A stretch of DNA of 64,000 bases from CAVVSQ01 sp963848825 (GCA_963848825.1 CAWKFA010000010.1:62001-126000); one strand, 5' to 3'; shown: positions 28,337 to 39,760, counted from the stretch's first letter. Made by a program: numbers and translations. Notes: generated by a model from the sequence alone, not told the origin.

Positions 28337-30828
28337 TTATCGGGGTCCCAGGTCAATCGCCTGGCGCAAAGGGGTCTTACCCAGGTCGATGGTCGAGGTG
28401 CGCGGCGCGGCGCCGGGCAGGCGAAAGCTTAGCTGATATTGGCCCGGTTCCAGGGTAAAGCGGGCAAACGGACCGTTCTGGCCGCCCCGGCCGTCGATGC
28501 CTGTGGCTTCCTGCATACCGACCAATTTGCCTTCTTTATTCGCCAGCCGTAGCTGACCACCGATGCCAGGCATTTGCAGCGTGAGCGCGACGCGGCTGCC
28601 GACAGGCGTATTGCTGCCCAGGAGGACTACCGATTCCTGACCTTCATTCGCGAACACCATGTCCAACACGCCATCCCCATTGAGATCGACGAGGGCCACT
28701 GCCTGCGTGTTGAAGATCATTTGCCCCAGGCCGATTTGCTCCGTGCGCTCTTCGAAGGTGCCGTCGCCTTTGTTGCGAAAGAAGCGGTTGGGCCCTTTCA
28801 GGCAACCGACCACTAGATCAAGCCGGCCATCGTTGTCGATGTCGCCCCAGGCTGCACTCGTTGCCCAGCCGGCAAACGTGGCGAGATCTCCCGAACTGGA
28901 TGTCACGTCGATGAACTGGCCTTTCCCCTGATTCTTGTAAAGTTTGATGCCACCCTTGTAGGGCACCACCATGTCGGGCAAACCGTCGGCGTCGAAATCG
29001 CCGAAGACAGGGCCAACTTTGCCAGGCAAGGTCGGTCCTCCCGTTTGCCCCCCAGGCGTGTAGGTGATGACGCCCGCGGTACCCAGCGTGTTGACCAGGA
29101 CCGTGGCGGCGCCCGGCCCGTAAAGGATATCAGCCCGGCCGGTGCCTGTGATATTTCGGGTGACGAGGGTATCGGACCTGACATTGGCGCCGAGCCCGTT
29201 TGGCCCCAGACCAACGCTGGCGGACACATCTTCGAACGCCTGGCCGCGCGGCACGGGAGGCGTTGCTTCGCCCGCCTTGAAATAAAAAGCCCAGTCGCCG
29301 TCCCCCTGGCAAATCTTGAGAAGGAGTTGGTTTTTGCCCTTCTTGAGTTTCAACGTGAGCTGGTCCTGGTCCGGCGCGGCCGCACGATAAACATTTTGCG
29401 CGAGCAATTTCTGGCCGTTAAGCCAAACGGTGAGCGTATCGTCGCTGCCGAGGGATATGGGCAGTTCGACCGGGGCGGCAACGTCGATTTCGCGATAAAG
29501 ATAAACGGCCGACCAGTTCCGCTGGTTGGGCCGGAATAGATTGGCCAGATCGTTCACATTGCCGTCGGTGAAGTTGTGGTCCTTCCAGGTTATTTTCTCA
29601 TTGTCCTTGCCGACATGAGCTTCCTGCAAGTCGACGAATTTATCGACCGGGTGAGTCGCCTCAAAACCCTTGCCGCCGGTGTTGTCCACTGGGCCGAGAT
29701 AATGCCACTTGCCCAGCGCCGGAGTAACCAGGGGCGGCATGGTAATCGTGCCGGTGTTGCGATAGAGTCGCAGCCCGTGATAGCCATTGGCCAGGAGAAT
29801 ATCGGGTTTGCCGTCGCCGTTGTAATCGAGCCAGGCGGCCGAGGTGAGGTCGTAATAGGGCTCGCTGGGCAGGAGGTGGCTGTCGTCGCGAAAGCTGCCA
29901 CCCAGGTTGGTGAGCAGTTTCGGCCCCGCGGGCGTGGCCAAAAGCAGGTCAGGCTTGCCATCGCCATTGTAATCCGCCCAGACGGCGGCACGGGCGCCAT
30001 GGCGCAGGGGCAGCGGCACCTCGCTCAGCGCTTCGCCATTATTTTGCAAGAGGACAACACGGCTGCCGCCAATAAGGCATAAGTCAGGTTTGCCATCACC
30101 ATCAAAATCGACCACCGAGATCGCCTGCGCTTCAGGATCGACGCGGCCCAGCGTGCCAGGTGCGTGAAACCGCCCAACCCCTGCAGCCGGCGAAAGTCTT
30201 CGCCGCCCCAGCCGACAAAATCGCGCTTGGGATTGTAATCCTGCAACTTCAAACTGGCCTTAACACGCTGCACGCGGGCGCGCCGGTTGTGCAGATCTTC
30301 TTTGTTGCCATCGACCATGCAGGGAACGACAACTTCGCGTCCTTCCATCATGGAGGCGACGAATGTAGCCAGTTTTTCCGGCGCTCCGCAATAGCTGCGG
30401 AGTAAAAAGGGCTCGCCATGGCTATGGTTCCACCACTCGCCGCCGGCATAGGCCTGGTACCACCACTTGCCAATGCACGTTTCGCTGGCGCCGCCATTGT
30501 GGAAGAACACCGCCAGCCTGCCCGGTTCGGCCCATTCCATCGGCGGCTTCCATTCATCGGGCCGCAAGCCGTTGCGGCCGATGTTGTGCTTGATGACGTC
30601 GGTGTTGTGGGTGCCCTTGATGTCCCGGACCTTCCGGTAGACGATCAGGTTTTTGTCCCGGTCGACGAACTCGACGCGCATCAGCACCACGTTGGTCGAC
30701 TGGGAAAGCACGGAGCCGAGGCTCATGGCCGCCTCGACGTAGGCCGCCGACCGAGAAGTGAACCACGCGAGCGCCGTAACGACGCCGACGGCCAGGGCCG
30801 CGGCTGCCAGATAGGGACGTCGGCGCAT
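28337..30828 (-). CDS. Secreted FG-GAP/VCBS repeat protein (one frameshift)
   Basis: About 830 residues. The N-terminus has a signal anchor (YLAAAALAVGVVTALAW) followed by about 200 residues with no recognised domain. A break near 30175 joins this to a long repeat region with at least six calcium-binding FG-GAP units, e.g. VDFDGDGKPDLCLIGG, WADYNGDGKPDLLLA, FGDFDADGLPDMVVP and VDLNGDGVLDMVFANEG. The C-terminal 100 residues resemble the ASPIC/UnbV type. Such proteins are extracellular propellers. It begins three bases after the TPR gene stop and is followed closely by the PQQ gene. Confidence 0.82.
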
Positions 30829-30831
30829 GAC

Positions 30832-33808
30832 TTACTCCTTTGGCGACACCTTGGACGTCGAGGCGAGCTTTTCCTTGGCGGCTTCCCCAAAAGGCGTTGA
30901 GGCGTGCTCGCGGAGCAGGCGCTCGAGCAGCGGCACGGCCCGTTCCTTTTGGTTGGCTTGCTGGTAAGTCGCCGGCGGCCTCCAGGAGGGCGGCGGCAGT
31001 CAATTCGGGATATTGATACTTGGTGGTCACTATCAGCAAGGCGTTGGCAGCGTCCCCGAATTTTTGCTGTTCAAGAAGGCACATGCCGATCTGTAGTTGT
31101 GCCCTGGCCGCTACCGGGCGTGTCCCACGACTGGCGACCTGCGTGTAGGCGCTGATGGCCGCATCGAAGTTGCGTTGCTGCTGGAGTGCCCAGCCGACAC
31201 CGTAACGTGCTTCATCAAGCCACGGGCTTTTGGCGTTGGCGCCACCGCTTCGAACTGGCTTTGCGCGCCTTTGAAATTGTTTTTAAAAGAATGCGTCGCG
31301 CCCAGGAAGAGGCGTATTTTTTCCGTGAGCTCGGGCGTCGGCTCCTTGTCCAGGGCGTCGGTCAACAGCTGGGCGACAGGTCCAAATTCGTGGCGCTCGA
31401 CGAGAAGCTCCGCCAGTTCCAAACGGGCCGGGCAAGCCAGCGGCAGATCCGCAAAATCGTCAATCAGCGCTTGGTACGCCGCAGTCGCTTTTTTCATGTT
31501 CAAGAGGGTTCGCTGGCACCAGGCGGCTTCGTAGAGCATGCGCGCCCGTACGCCCAGGGCGCGATCCTCGCCTTTGTGAGCGGCCACCTGGCTGTCCAGC
31601 AGGGCGACCGCTTCTTCGAGAAGGTGCTGACCTTCAAGCATGAGCTTCTGGCCTTCGGCGGATTCTTTAGTTCTGCTCAAGGCCTTGCGCGCACCTTCCA
31701 GCCGAAGTTGGCCTTCCTCTTTGAGGCACTGAGCGAGCCGGAGAGCCGCATCGGTCCTTTCCGGCAGGTCCACCTTCATTTTGACAACATTCTCAAACAG
31801 TTGCCGTGCGGGCCGCGAGCTTGCCCAGTTCCCGCAGCGCGACCGCTTGGTGATAGCGAAGCAAGAGCAGAGCGTTCGACCCCTCCGGAGCGGCGGCGCG
31901 GCCGAGTACGTCGGCCGCCTCCGCGAGCTTGTTTTGCGCGGAAGAATGTAGCCAGCTCGATTAGCGCGCTGGCGCCGCCGGCGAGCTCTTGAGAGGTTCC
32001 GCCGTGAAGCGGCGCAGTTCATTGATGGCGCGGTTGACATCTCCCCGGCCCGCGATCCCCTTGAACCTTTCGAGATATGCCTGCGCGACCAGGGGATCAC
32101 TGGGCGGCCCCTTGGCCAGCAATTTGTCGTAGGCGACCTTGGCCAGGTTTAGCGCGTTGATCTTTTCCTGCGGCTGGCTCATCAGCGCGGCCCTGCGTTG
32201 CTGACACAGGCCGTACTTGATGATGGCATCGGCGCTATAGGCCCCGTCCGGCTGGCTGCTCAAGAATGTCTCAAGCAACTCGGCCGCCGATTTGAGTTGT
32301 TCCTCCAGCTTGCCCGCGGCCAGAGCGTCGTCGGGTATTGTGGCTGGCGTTTGCCGCAAAATGCAATCCGCCATGACAAAAGAGGCAGCCGCCAGGGCCC
32401 CGACCCGCTCCGGCACGGGAATCATATTCAGTGTCTTGCGTGCGCTATCTAAATCTTTTTGCCGATAGTATGTCAGTGCCTGGCTGTAGCGTGCCGTATT
32501 GATTTTCGCGAAGTCGGGAAACCTGTCGATAACGACCTGATAGGACTTGATGGCAGCCGCACGTAGCCCAGCGGCATAAGCGGCACCCTTCTTTTCGGCT
32601 GCCAGGGCCTGGAAGTAAGCATTCTCTCCCTGGCAAAAAAGGATGTCGGCCAGGAGCGAGCTTTTTGGATACTGCGTCACAAAACGGGCACATTGTTGAG
32701 CGGCGCCCTCGAAGTCGCCGGCAAGCTGTAGCGCCGACGCCAACCGCAGCGTCAGTTCTTCAGCGCGTTCGGAGAGCTTTTTGTCGGCGAGAATCTGAGC
32801 GTAGAGTCCGGCGGCTTCCTGGTGTTCGCCAAGGATTTGCAGGGTGTCCGCGGTTTCGAGCAGAATGGCGGTGCGCCAATCCGTTTCCTCGGGAGTTCGG
32901 CTCTTTGCCGTTGCCTGCTGCACCTCAAGTCCGACGGGCGGCACGTCGTTGGCGCGCTCATAGGCCAGCCGCAAGGTTTTCACCGCCGTCTTCAGCGCCT
33001 GCACGAACCCGGCCTCGTTCTTGGAACGGTCCGGCGCGGCACCAGCCTGGGCCCGCGCCAGCCAGAACAGCACCTGATCGCCAAGGGGGGCATCTTTGGC
33101 AGCGAGCCGGGACATGGTTTGCACCGCCGGGCCAAACTCCTTTAGCTGAACCTGACAGATGCCAATGCGCAGCTCGGCTTCGTCCCGTAAGGGCGCCTGG
33201 GGCTGAAGCTTGACGAAGTCGATGAAGCGGCTTTTGGCGTCGGCGAACCTGCCCGACTCGTAAACGAGCATGCCCAGATAAAATCCTGCACGGGCGACAT
33301 GAGCCGTTGGCGGATTTTTGGCAAGCTCCTGGAGACGAAGGCGCTCCTCCTTGCTTAATTGTTCCGGTCCGCGCAGCCGCTGAATCGCGAACGCCTTGCC
33401 CTTAAAATAATCGTCGATGGTCCCTTCGTAATGGAAGGCAGCCTCGGCCTTGTCGTCTCCCAGATGGTAGGTGCGGGCCAAAAGATAGCGGGCCTGGGAA
33501 CCGAACTCCGCTTGCGTAAAGGGCGCCAGCATCGACAAGGTTTGCTGGGCGCGTGCGTAATCCTGGAGCAGGAAGCTGGCCAGCCCATGATAATAGCGAC
33601 CGAGGTCGCGATAGGTACTGCGCAATAGACGCGAGTCACTCACGAAGGGGGCAGCCGTCGTTTGAGCTTCTTTGACTTTGCCCGAGCGCAGTTGGTTCTC
33701 CGCCAGCACGCAACGAGCGTGGGCCTCCTCATCAGCCTCCGCCGCTGGCACGCGCGTGCCCATGCCGAGGACAACAAATAACCCGGCGAGCCATAACTTT
33801 CTCATCAT
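30832..33808 (-). CDS. Very long exported TPR protein (several frameshifts)
   Basis: The first 615 residues are in one frame: signal peptide (LWLAGLFVVLGMGTRVPAAEA), then many degenerate TPR-like helical repeats, e.g. GRYYHGLASFLLQDYARAQQ and FVTQYPKSSLLADILFCQGE. After 31961 the family continues in shifting frames: LAEAADVLGRAAAPEGSNAL, ARQLFENVVKMKVDL, RLELAELLVERHEFGPVAQL, MCLLEQQKFGDAANAL and TYQQANQKERAVPLLERLL, ending at 30832. Total is near 990 residues with about five breaks. Likely a periplasmic TPR scaffold. It ends three bases before the VCBS gene. Confidence 0.75.
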
Positions 33809-33895
33809 CGGCAATCGCGGTTAGAGACGCTTCTTGCGCGGACGCAAGCCTGGTGCATTTTTCCTTGGACGAAATAGGGCCGTACAAAGTTCCGG

Positions 33896-34366
33896 TCAAG
33901 AACCATTGCGCCGCTTGCGCATGCGGGCCGCCTCGATCTCCAGGGCCACGCGGCGTTCGGTTTTTAGCAGCTTTTTCTGTTTGAGGGCGTAGCGGGCCGT
34001 GGCGAAGAAATCGAGGCCCGCGACGGCGATAATGCCGAAGAGGACCAGCAATGCCGCTATCCAGTAATAAGCAACCAGCTCGACCACGGGCGGCTTGTCC
34101 CTGGGATCTTCGTTGCCAAGCGGTCTGAGATGTTCAAGCCTGGGCTCGATGAAATACCAGCCGACCAGGAAGCCGGCGAACAGGACCATCAACACCGAAC
34201 ACAGGACGCGTCGCCTTGTTTGCCGTATCACGAAGCCACGTTCGTCGGAGGGAAGGTCCAGGCTTAGCCCCTGGCGCGTGCGCAATTGCCGCCAGGCAAA
34301 GAAGCCGGCCAATCCTACCAGGGCCAACACGAGGCTGACGCCAAAGAAAAGTTCGGGAAGACTCAC
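33896..34366 (-). CDS. Small membrane protein, unknown
   Basis: About 156 residues with three hydrophobic segments (LFFGVSLVLALVGLAGFFAW, RVLCSVLMVLFAGFLVGWYF, YYWIAALLVLFGIIAVAGLD) and a basic C-terminal tail rich in Lys/Arg. No family recognised. The start is uncertain: a GTG at 34366 is chosen; a TTG at 34381 is possible. It lies between the spermidine-synthase-like gene (26-41 bases after it) and the TPR gene, apparently in the same series. Confidence 0.65.
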   Translation of the reverse strand: MSLPELFFGVSLVLALVGLAGFFAWRQLRTRQGLSLDLPSDERGFVIRQTRRRVLCSVLMVLFAGFLVGWYFIEPRLEHLRPLGNEDPRDKPPVVELVAYYWIAALLVLFGIIAVAGLDFFATARYALKQKKLLKTERRVALEIEAARMRKRRNGS

Positions 34367-34406
34367 GGTGCCTTGGTCCAATCTTTAGCGTCACCCTTGG
34401 TCCAGT

Positions 34407-35291
34407 TTATTCGAGCTGCGCCGCCATGCGGCGGAAAGAGAAGGTGGCATTGAAGCGGCGATCCAGTTCCGTCGCGATTTTTTGAATCTCGGTGCGCGGC
34501 AGGCGTTTTTCCGCCATGGAGCCCACGACGACCAGGCCGCCGTAATCAGGCAGGGAAAACAAGTAGGTTTGGGGAAACGCCGCGCGTATGTTGCGGACGT
34601 CCTCCTGAATTTTCTCATGCGGATTGATATTGTAGACGACCAGGCCGTCCGGCCGCAGCTTCTTCTGAACGTCCTTGTAGAATTTGACGGTCTTTAGCTG
34701 CAAGGGGACGCCAGTATCGTCGGTGTTACCGCGCGACGGCTTCAGAAAAGCATCCATGTAGATCACGTCATACTGGGCATCTACATTTTTGAGGTATTCA
34801 AAACCGTCCTTGGTGACGATGTTCACGTTGCCGCCAGAGCGAACCCCAAAATACTTGTCCGCGACCTTGACAATCACGGGGTCGATCTCGACGACGTCGA
34901 CTTTCACCTTGGGCTCATAATGTTTGAGAAAGTGAATCATGGCGCCGCCGCCAAGTCCGACAATCAGCACTTTTTCTTGAGCCGGGCGGAAAACGTAACT
35001 GAGAAACATGAAGCGCGTATAATTGACGAGCATTTCATAGGGCTTGTCGAGATTGACCATCGACTCGATGACCTCTTCCCCCGAGTCGCGCACGAACCAC
35101 AAGGTGCGAACATTGTCCGCCTTGCTGATGCGCATGCGTGAATAGTCTGACTTGAGGTCGGCTTCGATAACGCCCTGGCCTGCGCCCGCCTCGGTGCGGT
35201 CCAGCATGGACCAGCAACCCAGGGCGACAGCGGCCGCCACCAAAAGCCAAAGAAACCTGGCGCGTGGGAGAAGCAATCGGCTCGAAATCAT
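34407..35291 (-). CDS. Spermidine-synthase-fold protein with N-terminal signal anchor
   Basis: A 294-residue protein. The N-terminus has an export signal (LWLLVAAAVALGCWSML). The rest has the aminopropyltransferase-like Rossmann fold: VLIVGLGGGAMIHFLKH, VDVVEIDPVIVKVADKYFG, YDVIYMDAFLKPS and LVVYNINPHEKIQEDVRNI. Cytosolic spermidine synthases lack an export signal, so the substrate is probably not ordinary putrescine. AAGGAGTGGTGT precedes the ATG at 35291; a longer in-frame form (35342) has no ribosome site. Its neighbours are secreted or membrane proteins. Confidence 0.8.
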   Translation of the reverse strand: MISSRLLLPRARFLWLLVAAAVALGCWSMLDRTEAGAGQGVIEADLKSDYSRMRISKADNVRTLWFVRDSGEEVIESMVNLDKPYEMLVNYTRFMFLSYVFRPAQEKVLIVGLGGGAMIHFLKHYEPKVKVDVVEIDPVIVKVADKYFGVRSGGNVNIVTKDGFEYLKNVDAQYDVIYMDAFLKPSRGNTDDTGVPLQLKTVKFYKDVQKKLRPDGLVVYNINPHEKIQEDVRNIRAAFPQTYLFSLPDYGGLVVVGSMAEKRLPRTEIQKIATELDRRFNATFSFRRMAAQLE

Positions 35292-35375
35292 ACACCACTC
35301 CTTGGTTTGCTTAGAAATCCAATAAAGGGCCCAGGCTCGCAAAATGCAAGCAATCTGAGCCCATTATTAGCACGT

Positions 35376-36202
35376 CTAGCGCAAGTCATTCAGGGTTTTT
35401 TCAGTCAGGGGCAGGCGTTCCAGCGTGAAGCGTCCGCTCACGTTCTCATCGAGCTTCCAGGTGCCGTCGAGGTGTTTGCTGTCTTGAGACAAGGAGCCGC
35501 TGTACTCGACCTCGTGTTCTTCGCCACCGGTGCCGTCATAGGTCTTGACGATGGCGACCTTGCCCGACTTGGCGTCAAAGGTTCCCTTGATTTTCGCCGC
35601 CAGCCAGGGCTCGCCGGGGTTGCCAAACGTATTGGTTTCCTTGATGGCGCCCGTCAAGCCCTGGGAATCATGAACCATGATCAGATTGAAACGCACGGGC
35701 TCTTTGCCGCTGCCTTCGGGATATTGATAAATGCCCGTCCAGACGCCCGCCAGCGGGCCGGAACGGGTATTGGTCTTGCCCAGAGTGAACTGGCCCCCGG
35801 GCACATCCCCCATGCTCCAGGCGCCATCCAGCGCCCCGCCGGCGATTTTGCCCTTGTAATGGACATCATGATTCTGGCCAGCGGTGCCGTCGTAGGTTTT
35901 CGTGAAGGTGATTTCGCCGGTTTGTTTATCGACCGCGCCTTTGATGGTGGCGTGAAGCCAGGGTTCGCCGCGCGTGCCGAAGGTATTTGGCTCGCGCGTA
36001 TAGCCAGCAAGAGTGTTCCCCTCTTGAATCAACAGCAAGCTGAACCTGACCGATTCCTGGACATCTTGGGGATAGTGGTAGACGCCACGCCACAGGGCGG
36101 TGTTCTCGCGCGCGGCTCCTGCCCGTCTTGGGCGACCTGCGCGGAGCATAACGCTGCAAATAGAACCACCAGGCCGCATGGTAACACTCTAAGGAAACGC
36201 AT
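35376..36202 (-). CDS. Exported protein with two tandem ~100-residue repeats (one frameshift)
   Basis: The ATG at 36202, preceded by CCAGGAGGGCCAACTC, opens a signal peptide (MRFLRVLPCGLVVLFAALCS). A break near 36110 leads to the main frame. Two homologous domains follow, each with GxYxYP, VRFxLxxxx, xTFGxxGEPWLxAxIKG and TKTYDGTxG, e.g. NTFGTRGEPWLHATIKGAVD and NTFGNPGEPWLAAKIKGTFD. No known family is recognised; the pattern suggests beta-sheet-rich lipocalin-like units. Single gene 84 bases before the spermidine-synthase-fold gene. Confidence 0.7.
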
Positions 36203-36357
36203 GAGTTGGCCCTCCTGGAGAAAGTGACAACTGGCTCACGGAGCATATCGCGCCCGCACTACGTGCCTCTGTTTCTGACGTCAGAGGCCTCATTTTATAA
36301 CGGCGAGAAAAAGCCTTGGCGTTTCGGCCTCAGTCCCACGGCCCTGACGCAGTTTTC

Positions 36358-37784
36358 TCAATCAGCGATTTTCTTGGCGGCAGGATAAAAAGTTAGATTG
36401 ACGATGCGCCAGTTCCCGTCCTGCTTGACCAGAGTAAAGTGATCATAGCCGGTTTCATTTCTCATGCCGGCCGTCAGGCGCCAGAAAACCACGGCCCGCG
36501 CAGCTTGGCCTCAAAGTGAATGTCGGTGGATTCCGCCACTTCCTTGGCCTTTACCAGGGCACGCTTGTGGAACTCGGCCTGGTTGGCGATGAACTGGCGC
36601 CGCCCATAACTGGCGAGCTGACCTTGCTCATCGAGGTATTGAATCGTGGCGTCGGGAAGAAAGCAGCCGTCGTAGCCTTTCATGTCCTGTTCGGACCAGG
36701 TGCGAAAATAGCGGCCAATGAACTCCTTGACTTCCTCGCGGCGGGGATCGTCAGCCTTGGTCTGGGCAACAAACGTCGTTGGTACTTCTTTCCGATAGAG
36801 AGTGTGCCAGCTTTCCAGGGTGTCGAGAACAAAGCTCCGCACATAGTCCGCCGACACCGTCCCCCCACGCAGCTTTTTGCCCACGCAGACTGCCGAGGTG
36901 GCCAGTAACGGATTTGCCGTCAGATTGGTGCCGGCCAGGCCAAGCGTGCTTGCGCCTAAAACCACCAGGGCCTGGCCAATCTCGGTATCCAGCGGCGGCA
37001 CATGGCAAAACAAAACGTCGGCAGACATGTGACGCGTGGCTTTCAAATATTCGAGGCTATAAAGCGCTTCCTCGCAGAGGTAACGCCCCGCCGAGCGCGA
37101 CACGTGTGTCGGATAACCCTGGGCGGCGAGAAGCCGCTTGTACGCCGGGGCGTTGCTGGTGGCGCGAAGACTTGCCGGCCCACCCGCGACAATGGTTGGC
37201 ATGGTGGGATAGGCATTGCGATTGTCCCTGATCAGGTCGCGACCCGGGTAGAGTGCGGCGGCCGCGAGCAGGGCGCCTTTTTGCAGTGGCGTGCTCGATA
37301 GAAAGCTCACGGTGCTCGCCGCCACGGTGGGCAAGGCCGAGCGTCGGCGGCGGTCATTGGCTGCCACGGTCTCCAGGCTGAAGGCGCCCCAGCCGCCCTG
37401 GCCGAAGGAAAAGATCGCGGTCGGCTGATACTGATCTATCCAGCCAGGCAAGTAGTCCAGCGGCGCACCGAACACCACGGGTAATTGTTTGCAAACGAGT
37501 TGGTAGCCTTTCCAGTCCTGGCCATCGAGTGCCTTGATGCCTTCCCACGAAGAATTGGGCGGGCGACGTTTACCGAAAGGTTCGAAGCCGGTCAGCAAGA
37601 TGACGGGCTTGCCGGGTGCTGGGCTGGATATCTGGCGCGGTGGTTGAATGGGGTCGGTGGCCGAATCCGCCCCGGCCAAAATGAGCCCGGCGGTAGAGAA
37701 CAACGCGAACAGCATGAGCGTGACTTGGGCGGCAAGGTGGCGGACGGTAAATGTGGGCGGAGTGACATCCATCCGAGTTTTCAT
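36358..37784 (-). CDS. Pyroglutamyl peptidase-like / NTF2-like fusion, exported (one frameshift)
   Basis: About 475 residues. A signal segment (LMLFALFSTAGLILAG) is followed by a C15 peptidase domain with the motif ILLTGFEPFGKRRPPNSSW. All three expected catalytic residues are visible: Glu in GAFSLETVAANDR, Cys in SAGRYLCEEALY and His in ADVLFCHVPPLD. The C-terminal 120 residues are an NTF2/SnoaL-like domain (FIGRYFRTWSEQDMKGYDGC). The frame breaks near 36500; the other frame completes it with HFTLVKQDGNWRIVNLTFYP and a stop at 36358. The ATG at 37784 follows GGAG. Free pyroglutamyl peptidases are cytosolic, so export and fusion are unusual. Confidence 0.8.
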
Positions 37785-37913
37785 GGCTTCATTGCTCCGA
37801 AAAAACGGCAACGGACCGGCGGCGCCCGAAGTACCTTCAGGCCATTCGGGCATTGTAACGAAGGGTTTTTGAAAACGCAAGGAGGCCAATGCATTATGAC
37901 ATTTCGGCCCGCG

Positions 37914-38696
37914 CTACGCCTGGCCGCGTCCCAGGAGGTAGCGATGGGGATCGACCTCGTCGCGGAGAATGCGCAGCTCCAGGGGCGTTGGCGGGCCCGT
38001 CGTTTGGAGGGGTTCACGAACGCCCAGATCGAAGCCCGTATGGGCCTGAACCTCATCAAGGGTGATGCCCGGATGCAGGCTTAGAACCTCCATGCGGCGG
38101 GTCGTTTCATGGTAACCCATGATTGCCAGGTCCGTAATGACGCGATAGGGCCCCGTGCCCGGCGGCAGTCCGGCCGCCTCGCGTGCCCCGGCACCCGTCA
38201 AGTAGCCCGGCGTGGTGAGAAAATCGAGCACGGGCACGAAACGGCGCTTGTCATGGTGAGTGACCACGAGGATGCGATGGCAGAAAGATGCCAGATCATT
38301 GGCGCCGCCGGAGCCTGGCAAACGCACCTTCGGTCTGGCGTAATCGGTACCGAGCATGGTCGAGTTGAGGTTGCCGAAAGCGTCGATCTGGGCGCCGCCG
38401 AGAAACGTGTAATCCATCAAGCCGCGCTGGCAAGTTTCCATGACGTCGGCCATGCTGGTGGCCATGACGCCGCGATAGAAGGTGCGCGAATCGCCCACGC
38501 TGATGGGCATGGTGGGGAGTTGGGGCGCGACGCCGCCCGCCTCGAAAAAGATGACCAGGTTCGGTGCCGAGGTCCGCTGGGCGAGCATGGCCGCGGCGCA
38601 GGGAACTCCCGTACCGACCGCCACGGTGCTGCCATCCTCCAAGAGGCGGGCGGCACAGCAAATCATGAGTTCCATCGGGTTGTAGAGCACTATCAT
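37914..38696 (-). CDS. CoA-transferase subunit B (glutaconate/3-oxoacid type)
   Basis: An intact 260-residue beta subunit of a family I CoA-transferase. It carries LLEDGSTVAVGTGVPCAAAM, the candidate catalytic Glu in VIFFEAGGVAPQLP, DYTFLGGAQIDAFGNLN and LPGSGGANDLASFCHRILV. Together with subunit A it would move CoA between organic acids; the substrate is unknown. The ATG at 38696 overlaps the stop of subunit A (ATGA), so translation is coupled. No beta-oxidation or aromatic-degradation genes are adjacent. Confidence 0.88.
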   Translation of the reverse strand: MIVLYNPMELMICCAARLLEDGSTVAVGTGVPCAAAMLAQRTSAPNLVIFFEAGGVAPQLPTMPISVGDSRTFYRGVMATSMADVMETCQRGLMDYTFLGGAQIDAFGNLNSTMLGTDYARPKVRLPGSGGANDLASFCHRILVVTHHDKRRFVPVLDFLTTPGYLTGAGAREAAGLPPGTGPYRVITDLAIMGYHETTRRMEVLSLHPGITLDEVQAHTGFDLGVREPLQTTGPPTPLELRILRDEVDPHRYLLGRGQA

Positions 38697-39702
38697 GCCC
38701 CGTGGGGAAACATTAACAATTCACGCCGGCGCAGCTCCTGCATCCTGGCCAGGCCGCCGCAGAGTTGCAAATACGCGTTAAAATCCGCGGTGCCGAACAG
38801 ATATTCATCCAGAAAGGCCAGGTAGGCCGGCAAAGTTCGTTCGGCGGCGAACCATTGTTGCAGGTGTTCCTCGTCGGAAAAGTATTCATACGGCATGTTC
38901 CCCGGATAGCTGCCGTAGGGCACTTCGCAGACGGCGTCCACGCAGTAAAAGGGTATGGCGGTAAGGCCGGGATCGGAGCGAATGACTTCGGTGGGCACCA
39001 GGCGTTCGCAGGTGATGAGCAGGCGTTTGGCGGCGCGTGCCAGGTCGATATCGGCGACGGTGGTCCCGCGAATGCGACAATTACCGAAGCAATCGGCCTC
39101 GTGAACATGGATCATGGCCACGTCGGGATAAAGCGCCGGCAGGGCGGTAAGGGTGGTGCCGGTAAAAGGACAGATGACGGTTTTGGCGGCGCTGTGCTGG
39201 AACGTCGCGGTGCCCAGCATGGAGCGCGTCGGCAAAAAGGGCAGGCCCATCGCGGCGGCCTTGAAGCGCAGGGCGAGCGCGTAATTGGTCCATTCGACGG
39301 CGACGACTTCACCGGATTCCATGACGCGGCGGGCATGAGGCGACAGGCCCGCGCCTCCAGGCCCACGATGTAAGCGCTGTCCACACGCTGAAGGGTTTGG
39401 CCGCGGCCGGTCATGTTGCCCGCGCAGAGGATCTGAAAATCGTGGGTAGCGGTATGACCGGCGACAGCGAGGTTTTGTTTTTTTTGACGAACAACTTCAT
39501 GCAAAAGAGCGGTGGGCAGACGCACCGAGCCGAAGCCGCCGATGGCGAGGTAGGCGCCGTCGGGAACGAAACGCGCCACCGCGTCAGCGACGGTGGTAAG
39601 CTTGTCAACCAGGGCATGAGGCTTGTTGGCGAAAAACTCGCGAGCGCGGTCACAGGATGGATCAGCGAATAATGGGCCGGCACCCTGGGAGAGAGGATTC
39701 AT
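38693..39702 (-). CDS. CoA-transferase subunit A (one frameshift)
   Basis: The alpha subunit of a family I CoA-transferase, about 335 residues. The first frame carries DGAYLAIGGFGSVRLPTALL and AGNMTGRGQTLQRVDSAYIV. A break near 39345 leads to VAVEWTNYALALRFKAAAMG, FLPTRSMLGTATFQHSAAK, IHVHEADCFGNCRIRG and the C-terminus. Both halves are the expected parts of one protein. It is coupled to subunit B by a four-base overlap. No obvious ribosome site precedes the ATG at 39702. Confidence 0.85.
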
Positions 39703-39760
39703 AGGTTGGCCGAAAGAGGGCCGCGCCCCCTGGTCTTGATACGACTAAATGATTCGCCGC

